Shown: piece by piece, positions 44,339 to 52,703 of the stretch | Layout: each line of letters starts with the position of its first letter | Position numbering within the stretch: position 1 is the first letter of the stretch | NCBI GenBank assembly: GCA_001939145.1 | Contig: LSRX01000535.1 | Coordinates: 241,775-305,774 of the forward strand | Source: Symbiodinium microadriaticum | Lineage: Eukaryota > Sar > Dinophyceae > Suessiales > Symbiodiniaceae | Direction: 5' to 3' | Length of the DNA: 64,000 bases | Made by a program: the position numbers and the translations under genes | Notes under the pieces: model-generated | The model's input: only the letters and a program-made list of their open reading frames with translations | Databases searched by the model: none | Told to the model about the DNA's origin: nothing

Positions 44339-44785
44339 ATGAAGGTCACCATCGTTACCACCATCATAGCACCAGAACACGTAGTGCTTCGAAACAGTGG
44401 CAAGCACGGTGGTGCCAACCTTCCACTCAGCAGTGATGCCAAGCGTCTCCACTGTGGGTCTTGCCTTCGAGAAATATACTTACCCGGAAAGAGTCCACCT
44501 GCAATCGAAGCTGCGGCTGTAACGATGCGCTCCAGGCAACACCGCAGGCTCACGGGTCCTGGCCTCTTTCAGCTCGCATGGATCGTGGTTGAATCCAGGA
44601 ACCCAGTTCATCTTCTCCTCCTGAGCGTTCCAGTGCCATACTGACCTCTTGTGCCTTCGAAAGGCAGAATGACCGAGCCTTGATGTTGCCCAAGAAGACA
44701 TTATCTCCTTTCCGAAACCAGGGGCCATCGAGAACACCTCCCATGAACTGAGCCTTGGTGCGGTGGTCTTATGCGCGACGATCAA
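44339..44785 (-). CDS. Candidate gene whose last exon may run into the triplet array
   Basis: The frame at about 44452-44339 reads VETLGITAEWKVGTTVLATV, then KHYVFWCYDGGNDGDLHESS, and continues into Ala-rich sequence encoded by the CTG array. Upstream frames at 44744-44550 (WFRKGDNVFLGNIKARSFCL) and 44785-44480 also look coding. The G-x-x-V-x-A...W pattern vaguely recalls Tudor-like or SH3-like beta barrels, but this is not demonstrable. If the frame is real, the triplet array would be a translated, length-variable tract. Confidence 0.35.
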
Positions 44786-44833
44786 TAAGTGAAGCGGATC
44801 TGTGCAGACGTGTGGTAAGCATGCCGCCGCGTG

Positions 44834-45569
44834 TTACGGGAAGGGGACAATCTGCCCATACGTCTGGTAAGCATGCCACGCGGGTTCGGACGCCGATACA
44901 CAGACTGGCGTCTGTCCGCGACGGGCGAACAAAATCTGGCCTGCTCGAATCGTGCTTGCAATTGACAGATTTGTGTGGTGAAATGTGGTGAAAGTGGACC
45001 ACCGATGGACTAGCGGGGCATTAGCACGCGTTGGAGGAGTGCGAGCTGCGGCCGGCAAGGGACTTGGAGAATCAGACGCAAAAAAGGTCGGTATCATGCG
45101 AGTGAAGTAAACCAGTGGAGACAGAAGACGGAAAAGCTGCAACAGTCCGCTCTCCAATCCAGGTGCGCTGCCTTTGCGGCTTTGACCTGGTCGGCCAGCA
45201 CTGGGACCTTCGGAGCTCAGCGCTGCTGTACCTCGTGCCTTCATGTTTCGGCTATCTTTGTTACCAAGTCGCAGAGGTAACGTCAATGTTGGCAGATTTA
45301 GAGGACTCATCGTCCTCGCATTTGCAAATGCCTTGGCCCATGACGACCTCAGAACAAGATCTGATGCGAAGCTCTCGACTTTGCATTAGACAAGAGAGCA
45401 AGATTTGTACATGTGGCAACGTTTTTCTTCGCTTCGTGTCCAAGCGTCTACTGCAGGGCTCTCCTGCCTGTGTAGTGACATTCTTGCTCTTCTTAGTGCA
45501 TGACCTGTTCTCCGAGCGGTTATTCTTCCTGCTTGTTATTGCTGCGGTTGCCGCCAGCACCCCTGCCAC
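44834..45569 (-). CDS. Region with long minus-strand frames, unidentified
   Basis: Frames at 45310-44834 (158 codons) and 45569-45261 (102 codons) are open and basic to Ser-rich. A 189-codon plus frame with two hydrophobic segments (FLLFLVHDLF, LLPLLLAMAL) overlaps at 45115-45684. Strand cannot be decided; no domain. Confidence 0.22.
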
Positions 45570-45684
45570 TGGTACTTGTTGCTTGGGCAGTTGCTGTTGC
45601 GTGTGGTCGCTGTTGTTACCGTTACTCCTGGCTATGGCACTGCACCGAAGTCCTGTTACTAACGCTTTCGAAGGAAGAAACTGA

Positions 45685-46309
45685 CGATGTCTGATCGCGC
45701 ACCAATGTCGCAGGGGTCACTTCTATTATTCTGCCTCTAGCATGTGCTGAGTAATGCGAAAGCCTTCCCTGAATGTGTCGGCACGACGTATGTGAACGCC
45801 GTCAACTCCCTTGCTACTTCATGTGGCTGATGCACTTCCGCAGATTTATGAAGTGCTGCAGCGCCGGGAAGCAACCGCTTTTAATACTGGCTGAGCTTCG
45901 AGCTTTTCGTCGCAGGCTACGAAATAAGCAAAAATCAAGCTCGAAGCGGCACTCTTCTACACTGCATTCATCATGGCCTTGAGCCGGCAACTATGCCAGA
46001 TCCAGGAATCGATCAACCGTTGTTATGCAGCCTGAGTCGGGTTGCGCAGCGAAGACACACTGCCCCAACCAGATTTGACTCCCCCATCGTTCGTGCTAAA
46101 AATGTCTGTACACTGGTCGCAACGTTTCCTGTCCCTTTAAGACAGGAGAGCTGAACTGCTCATCTACCCAGCAGTTACCAACCGGACCCCTGACTACCAT
46201 CAAAGATCTCATGGCCATCAGAGTCCTGCGAAGAACTTCGCGCTCAAAAATTGGATGCCAGAACCAGAACTGACACTAATGAAACAAAGGGCAAACAGCT
46301 GCAACGTGA
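45685..46309. other. Spacer downstream of the two-exon gene
   Basis: Nothing recognisable. One 69-codon plus frame at 45773-45982 is basic without motif. Confidence 0.35.
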
Positions 46310-46867
46310 TCAGATGGAGTCCTCCAGTACCTCCAGTATGCCCTCTTCCTCCTCCTCTTCCTCTTCTACCTCCACGGCCTGCACTGGCGGCTCCTCCGCT
46401 TGCTCTGCCTGTGGCAAGTCCTTGGTTGGTGTGAGCTGGGGCACCCGAAAAGCTGAAGAGGCCGTAGGAGTTGGACCGGTGCGCTCGCCACGTCGGCCTT
46501 TCTTGCCTGCCACAGGGCTTTGAAGCCTCGTTGTTTACTCGAGCTCGAAGCTGGCCTGGATGCGGGCTTGAATGGCTGCCTGAAGCCTTCATGTAGTCAC
46601 GGCAAACTCTGTGTGCATGCAAAACAACATATGCAACTGAGATTCCTGTCGCCCACACTTGCCGGTTGCCTCGGATGGGATGTACCAGCAGATTTCTGTC
46701 GCTCCAAGCGGTCCAAGCGAATGTTTGAGATCCTGCAGAGCTGCGGCGGCTCCACAGGACTGGATGCACTTGGCTGCGAAGGCTCTGCCTGCAAACCCAG
46801 CTTTGTTGAGTTGCCATTGATCTAGGCTGGCTATGGCTGGCTTCAGCATGTTCATTCGATGCACCAT
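46310..46867 (-). CDS. Two-exon, 133-residue unidentified protein with an acidic tail and a GC-AG intron
   Basis: Exon 1 (46867-46663) starts at an ATG and reads MVHRMNMLKPAIASLDQWQL, then a small-residue helix AFAAKCIQSCGAAAALQDLK and TEICWYIPSEATG. It ends in phase 1 at ACCG followed by GCAAGTGTG, a GC donor with otherwise perfect consensus. The acceptor CCCTGTGGCAG lies before 46506. Exon 2 (46506-46310) restores the frame exactly and encodes a basic patch (KKGRRGERTG), a Pro/Thr linker, and a Glu-rich tail ending LEVLEDSI at the stop. Total coding length is 402 bases including the stop. GC-AG introns are unusually common in dinoflagellates. The protein has no signal peptide; the acidic tail could mediate nuclear or chaperone-like contacts, which is speculation. 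Confidence 0.6.
46507..46662 (-). other. Predicted 156 bp GC-AG intron
   Basis: The donor GCAAGT follows exon 1 in phase 1, and the acceptor GGCAG precedes GCAAGAAAGG. Joining regenerates a Gly codon and an open frame to the stop. The donor and acceptor neighbourhoods share GGCAAG, so the exact cut could slide by repeats. Confidence 0.6.
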
Positions 46868-47875
46868 CCATCTTCAGCAGATTCGGAATTCACCTTTCAA
46901 CACAACTAGACTCACTAGATGCAGAGCATATCTAACGAAAGCTTTAATTGGCGTCAGAGTAATTAAACGTGTCAGTTTTGACGTAGGACCTAGTCAATCA
47001 TTTGTACGAACAAATGACAAAAGAAAAGATGATGCAGCATGCTACTGGAGGGACTCTACGGATCCCTAACCCGGCATGCATTCTGGTGCGGTGCCGGAAG
47101 TTGTGACCGACGAAAGATATTGCATGCATGGGAGCCTCTTGTTCAACGCTGAGTGATCGATGAACCTGTGCCACGCAACAGCCAAGCGAGACTTCTTGCG
47201 CCAACCCAGGGCTGCAGCACATGTCACATCCCCGTCCTGAACCGCCGGGGCATCCTCACTTCCACTCGCAGGACTTGCAGCACTTGCATCGCTCGCAAAG
47301 ATTGGAAGATCCTGCAGCGAACACGCAGTTCAGGGGGCAAGACGGAAGTGTTTGGTGAGAAACCTTGGTTTGGTGTCGTCGTAATTGTGGTTGTAAGACG
47401 CAGATTTGTCGCTGTTCCTGGCATTCCGGTGCAGCCGCCGCCCCACCCCCCNCTCCGCCACTCCACAGAGCTCCTTCTGGAGGAGACCACCCTTACAAAT
47501 CCAGATGATTGATTATCGGAATCCAGCTTCAGAGTCGAGTCACCATGCCAGGATGCAGGATCCTAGCTTGCAGTTAGTGATTACCCAGCCCGGACAAAGC
47601 TGTCTTCTTGAAGTCTTGCGTTCTTCCGGATACTTCCAGGAGTTCCCGGGAAGGGCCCAGGCACTCTGATCCCGAAATTGCATGTGAGACGTAGCATAGA
47701 GTAGCATAGACTCCTCTCCTTTCCTCGGGATGCAACCGATGCAACCGCAAGGTTTCCCGATCGGCAGACTCGGCCAGAAGCGCCAGGGCCACGAAGGGTC
47801 ACTTTTGGAAGCCCAAGCACTGGAAGGCATTGAGAAGTTCTGCTTGGACTGTGCGTGTGCAAACAGGATCAAACA
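46868..47875. other. Spacer with competing short frames
   Basis: Minus-strand frames at 47224-47490 and 47540-47899 overlap others, and none has a motif. There is an unresolved base at 47452 in a C-rich patch. The next feature to the right is the inverted array. Confidence 0.35.
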
Positions 47876-48095
47876 GGTACGGACGATATCAGAAAACAAA
47901 TTCGAAAACGGATCGGACGATATCGGAAAAACACCGGACCAAATCAGAAAACAAACACCGGAAAACGGATAGCTGAAATCAAAAAACAGACGCAGGAAAA
48001 TCAGAAAACAGGGCGGACAATAGCAGAAAACATGACGGACCAGATCAGAAAACAGGGCGCTGGAAAATCAGAAAACAGGACAACCGAAAGGCAAA
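47876..48095 (+). repeat. Left array: short-period ATCAGAAAACAGG units
   Basis: About ten degenerate units of 18-25 bp share the core (A/G)ATCAGAAAACA followed by GGRCGGAC or CCGGAC. The array is purine-rich on the plus strand. The same family reappears in opposite orientation at 48674-48855. Confidence 0.85.
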
Positions 48096-48196
48096 AAGAG
48101 CCACTGCAATGGCGTGACGGGATAGCTCGCGTGCGAATTCTCATGTTGTTGGAAACCACACTTCTGTACTAAAGCGGCGCTCTGCATTGCTCGGAA

Positions 48197-48646
48197 TGTG
48201 GCCAAAATCGAGGGGTGAAAGGACCGCGGCCTTCCTTCACCTCTCGGTTTGTGGCCAAAACCGAGGGGTGAAACGATCGCAGCCTTCTTTCACCTCCTGT
48301 CTGTCGCCAAAATAGAGGGGTGAAAGGAGCGCGGCCTTCCTTCACCTCTCGCTTTGTGGCCAAAACGGTTTGTGGCCAAAACCGACGGGTGAAGGGACCG
48401 CGGCCTTCCTTCACCACTCGGTTTGTGGCCAAAATCGAGGGGTGAAAGGACCGCGGCCTTCCTTCACCTCTCGATTTGTGGCCAAAACAGAGGGGTGAAA
48501 GGACCGCGGCCTTCCTTCACCTCTCGATTTCAGAGCGGTGAAGGGAGAGCGGCCTTCCTTCACCTCCCGATGTAGGGGTGAAAGGAGCGCGGTGGCCAAA
48601 GTTGAGGGGTGAAAGGAGCGCGGCCTTCCTTCACCTCCCGGTTTGT
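48197..48646. repeat. ~53 bp hairpin minisatellite, about eight copies
   Basis: Units start TGTGGCCAAAA at 48197, 48250, 48302, 48371, 48424 and 48477, with partial or rearranged units at 48355, 48530 and 48592. Each unit contains an inverted repeat GGTGAAAGG ... CCTTCCTTCACC around a CCGCGG or GCGCGG centre, so each can fold into a hairpin. Copies differ by a few substitutions. Minus-strand frames through it (EVKEGRGPFTPRFWP) are repeat artefacts. Confidence 0.95.
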
Positions 48647-48673
48647 GGGCAAAAAAGAGGTGTGGTTGCGCCC

Positions 48674-48855
48674 ATGTTTTCCTGATTTTCTCTCTCCTGT
48701 TTTCTGATTTTGTTCGTGTTGTTTCCGATTCTGGTCTGTTTTCGTCTGTGCTGTTTTCTGATTCGGGCTGTGTGATTCTGTCCGGCTGTTTTCCGACATC
48801 GCCCTCTTTAGTTTCCGAACTTGTTTTCCTGATTTCGCCCGGTGTTTTGAGATAT
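48674..48855 (-). repeat. Right array: inverted counterpart of the left array
   Basis: Reading the minus strand gives the same AATCAGAAAACAGG-type units as 47876-48095 (about eight copies, period near 20 bp). Together they bracket the hairpin minisatellite in opposite orientation. Confidence 0.85.
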
Positions 48856-48860
48856 CCTCT

Positions 48861-49295
48861 TCACGCGTGCGCAAACCTCAGAATGGCCTCTTCGAACTCG
48901 CTCTGCAGAGGGCTTCCGATCTCTTCCTGGCATTGCATTGCATTGACAGTTGGTGCATCTTGACAGCCAACTTGTCGATATGGGTACCCGCAACGACCAT
49001 GCACACAAAACTGACATCCGCAATCAATCAGTGGTTTGGGTGAGTTCCTGTCTACTCCCGGTAGGGTGAGACTGGCGCTTGTAGCTGTGGTGCCTTTGTG
49101 TGGCCATGCACTGCATTCCGATACATCGCTTGGTTGCTGCAGCAGCATGCACACCGCACACCGTAGATACTTGTGAGCAAACGACAAGCCTGACGACGTG
49201 CGCTCGGCAAATGAGCTACTAAGCGAGTGCACGTCGTCGGCAGACCTCGCCTCGCAGAACTGAATCTTCAAGCTCTCAGGACTCTTTGCGGGCAA
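48861..49295 (-). CDS. Candidate exon with a cysteine cluster, unidentified
   Basis: A 144-codon open frame reads ESLKIQFCEARSADDVHSLS, then LRCAVCMLLQQPSD, a CGCQFCVHGRCGYPYRQVGC cluster, and FEEAILRFAHA at the end. The left edge lacks an ATG, so it would be an internal or terminal exon. The five-cysteine cluster could bind metal or be disulfide-bonded; no family is recognised. Confidence 0.4.
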   Translation of the reverse strand: MPAKSPESLKIQFCEARSADDVHSLSSSFAERTSSGLSFAHKYLRCAVCMLLQQPSDVSECSAWPHKGTTATSASLTLPGVDRNSPKPLIDCGCQFCVHGRCGYPYRQVGCQDAPTVNAMQCQEEIGSPLQSEFEEAILRFAHA

Positions 49296-49528
49296 TCAGC
49301 AGGCATCTGTGCAGACTCCTTCCACTCAAACCGACACGCTGCGACTGTCCAGGAAAGGTCTCTTAAAGATCTTCTAGTTGGGTGCTGTGATCGTGGCCTT
49401 GATGCTACACTGCCGGCGTTGTCTAGTCCAGAGCGGAGTTTCGGACAGAAGCAGGCAGCAAGACTGCGCTGTCGCTAGCTGGCACACGGCACCGGCGCGC
49501 GTGGCATCATATTTCGGCATGCGCAAGA

Positions 49529-50109
49529 TCAGCTGTTGATGGGTGTTAACCTGGACATTGTGCTCTGGTACCTTTTTATGCAGGCAAACAAAAGTAGCAG
49601 CAAAACGTCCGGGTTACCACTGATCAACAGTTGTTTTTTGGGGCTAGCTGGGCCGACGCGGCTCCCGTCCCAGCAAAATGGTATCACTGCGGTCCGAAGC
49701 GAGCACGTCCGTCCGACTTCGCGTAAGATGCAGGGGCCACTTACTGTGACATGCCAGCGTGGAGAAAGCATTGTTCCGGCCTCATCGGCGGGGTTCTGCT
49801 CCGTGCCCTCACTGGGTGCCCGTCCTGCCTGTGCAGTGCAATGGGTCCGACTCCGACCCGTCTCCACACGAGGAAAAAGCAAACATGGGCAGAGCCCGCA
49901 GAGGAAAAAACTCTGCTCACGCCCCGATGACGCTTTCTTTCATCCCACACGTCCCAAGTCCCACAAATCCTGACCTGCAATGCGCCTTTCTGATCCATTC
50001 GGGTAGCTTCCGCTCTAATGATCTGCCTGATCTCCCGTTGCCTGCGTGGCAGCGATCTGAGCTGTCGGAGCCTGGTCACGCCCAAAGTGAAAGCTGGTGA
50101 GACGTTCAT
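49529..50109 (-). CDS. Candidate exon, partly duplicated downstream
   Basis: A minus frame near 50100-49985 reads RLRQLRSLPRRQREIRQIIR, then AEATRMDQKGALQ. The copy in the 783 bp duplicate (51580-51453) keeps it as REIRHIVRAEATRMDQQGAL, with conservative changes. Next to it, 49838-49780 encodes AGRAPSEGTEQNPADEAG, which recurs as RRAPSEGAEPESADEAG at 50764-50709. Conserved frames across diverged copies suggest small exons. No family is recognised. Confidence 0.35.
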
Positions 50110-50764
50110 GAGCCAGATGCCTCTTCCATTTCCCGGGGGCTATCGGGGCCGTCCTTGCCGAGCTTGGTCAGTCAGCGCAGATCTGGCTATGGCTACACCT
50201 CTTTGAACCCTCGCAGCTTGACTCCAAAGCCACATTCCTGTCTCCACATCTTCTCCAAGCTGGGTGGGGCCATGCAGCATGTTATGCCATGCACGGATGG
50301 ACCTCGGTGACGCTGTCTGCGCTTCTGATGTCTGCCTGACTGGCAGCGCATGCTAAGCCAAAGAATGCCGCAGACATCGTCGTGTACTTCAGTGGCCCCT
50401 ACCCCCCACTCTTGACAATGCAACGGATATATGGCGGTTGCAGTCTGGCATGCTGCGAATCGTGTTTCACACAGTGCGGTGCGGCCTGTTGGATCGCATC
50501 TTCACCCGATGCATCGCTTCGTGCCTCCAGCAATTCAGGACAGTGCAGGAGCCCGCCCCATTTGCAAGGCCGGAAGCCTCACTGACCCGAGCGTTGTCAT
50601 CGGCAACGTCCTGCACCTCGCATAATCTAAGACAAATTGCGTTGCCACGCCGTCACTGTGTCTGAGCTGACGCCAGCACTCGCAGACATGAAGACTTGGC
50701 TCTTCCAGCCTCATCGGCAGACTCCGGCTCCGCACCCTCGCTGGGTGCGCGTCTAGCCTGTGCA
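49982..50764. repeat. Copy A of a 783 bp direct duplication
   Basis: This matches 51453-52235 at a constant offset of 1471 bp without indels. By eye about 13 substitutions, roughly 98% identity. The similarity ends sharply on the right at TGCA. The left end of the match falls in GCGCCTT. Confidence 0.93.
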
Positions 50765-51452
50765 CCGAAGTGCCACAAACCGTCTTCAAACCACGATGAG
50801 GTTCGTGAGCTTGCGAGTCCGAGCGACCCTCCAAGTCAGCAACGCTTCATCCCCGACACTCACTAACAGTAACTATGCCTCCATTTCATGACCCAAGCCC
50901 CACAGATCATATTTGCCTTCATAACAACGGGGTTCCCTAAGCCTCAACCAATACTGAGGCTTTGACATCTAGCCCACCGATTCACTCTACTACGTTGGTA
51001 AGGACTCCACGTGCGACACATCACCCAGTAAGGGCGAGTGTTAGCTTCAGATACACTGCCGCCCCGTGTTGTGAATTTGCCTCGACAGCACAGTGCCAGC
51101 AGGGCTTCAAGATGTTGGTGCTGGGATTGGGATGCTCTCCAAGATCTTCGAAGGACGTGCAAACTCCAACACTCCCTTTGCAACGACTCTGCGGTGCCTT
51201 CAGGTAGCTGTGTTTAACTTCGCAAGTCTGCTACAGTTTGTTACTTTGCAGTTTGCCTCACAGCCCCTTCTTGCAGTACGTTGGGCATACTGCTGGGATG
51301 TGCAATTGCGGTGTAGGTTTTATCGTTGCCCCTCGCACAATGGGATGTTGCGAGCGGCTGCCTACAAACCATTTACGCCGCACCCAGTCTACAAGACACG
51401 CGGCCAAAACCTGCCCGAAAGACGTTGTGACAGAGGGATGTGGGGATGCAGG
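50765..51452. other. Unique DNA between the two 783 bp copies
   Basis: A plus-strand stretch at about 51090-51206 reads GLQDVGAGIGMLSKIFEGRA and ends at CTTCAG/GTAGCTGTG, a possible donor, so it may be a small plus-strand exon. A minus frame at 51183-50944 overlaps. Neither can be preferred with confidence. Confidence 0.25.
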
Positions 51453-52235
51453 GCGCCTTGCTGATCCATTCGGGTAGCTTCGGCTCTAACGATGTGCCTG
51501 ATCTCCCGTTGCCTGCGTGGCAGCGATCTGAGCTGTCGGAGCCTGGTCACGCCCAAAGTGAAAGCTGGTGAGACGTTCATGAGCCAGATGCCTCTTCCAT
51601 TTCCCGGGGGCTATCGGGGCCGTCCTTGCCGAGCTTGGTCAGTCAGCGCAGATCTGGCTATGGCTACACCTCTTTGAACCCTCGCAGCTTGACTCCAAAG
51701 CCACATTCCTGTCTCCACATCTTCTCCAAGCTGGGTGGGGCCATGCAGCATGTTATGCCATGCACGGATGGACCTCGGTGACGCTGTCTGCGCTTCTGAT
51801 GTCTACCTGACTGGCAGCGCATGCTAAGCCAAAGAATGCCGCAGACATCGTCGTGTAATTCAGTGGCCCCTACCCCCCACTCTTGACAATGCAACGGATA
51901 TATGGCGGTTGCAGTCTGGCATGCTGCGCACCGTGTTTCATACAGTGCCGTGCGGCCTGTTGGATCGCATCTTCACCCGATGCATCGCTTCGTGCCTCCA
52001 GCAATTCAGGACAGTGCAGGAGCCCGCCCCATTTGCAAGGCCGGAAGCCTCACTGACCCGAGCGTTGTCATCGGCAACGTCCTGCACCTCGCATGATCTA
52101 AGACAAATTGCGTTGCCACGCCGTCACTGTGTCTGAGCTGACGCCAGCACTCGCAGGCATGAAGACTTGGCTCTTCCAGCCTCATCGGCAGACTCCGGCT
52201 CCGCACCCTCGCTGGGTGCGCGTCTAGCCTGTGCA
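51453..52235. repeat. Copy B of the 783 bp direct duplication
   Basis: Partner of 49982-50764. Immediately beyond 52235 the sequence changes to unique DNA that encodes the first tandem module described below. Confidence 0.93.
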
Positions 52236-52703
52236 TTTCCAGCGCATGGCAATTTGCATGCTTTGCATCTGCCCAGTGACTCGGCCGTGACCAAACTCTG
52301 CAAGCTTGCCTAAGGGAAACCGAAATCCGACTGCTTGATGCTTGAGTGCAATGACTTCTTGGTAGCCCCTGGGCGACATGGCTGTGCATGCTGTGCCGTG
52401 CCAACGCATCGGCAGCCCTCGAGCCCTGCAGCTACTTGCAACACCATCGAGCAACGTCTCAAAGGCCTGCATGGCAGAGACGTTTTGCACAGTTCTTTCC
52501 ACCGGTGCAGTCGCCAACGGCCTTGCGCGAGCCGGGCCGGGCAATGCTATCTTGGCCTCGACAACTGCCAAGCTCCCGACGCTGTGGATGGTGCTGACGT
52601 CGAAGGGTGTTCCTTGCGGCAAGCAGCATCCCGAAGCCATCGAAGTCCTTCTTGCATGGGGTTAGGGTCCTCCCGGCCCTGTGCTTCCGCGGCGGGGCCT
52701 GTG
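52224..52703 (-). CDS. Tandem module F, most coding-like copy
   Basis: The minus strand reads GPAAEAQGREDPNPMQEG near 52700. In the next frame it reads FDVSTIHSVGSLAVVEAKIA, then ARPLATAPVERTVQNVSAMQ and AFETLLDGVASSCRARGLPM. The second frame is open for about 140 codons. The sibling modules preserve TAPVE-V-SA-QA-like words at the same place. Exon borders are likely at CCACAG/CG and GCAG/GCC. The protein is unknown. Confidence 0.4.

Noticed and set aside
43854..44342. A 162-codon plus-strand frame
   Set aside because: It consists of Thr, Leu, Cys and Ala runs produced by triplet repeats.
48197..48646. CRISPR-like regular spacing of repeats
   Set aside because: The repeats are contiguous without unique spacers, and the context is eukaryotic. 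It is a minisatellite.
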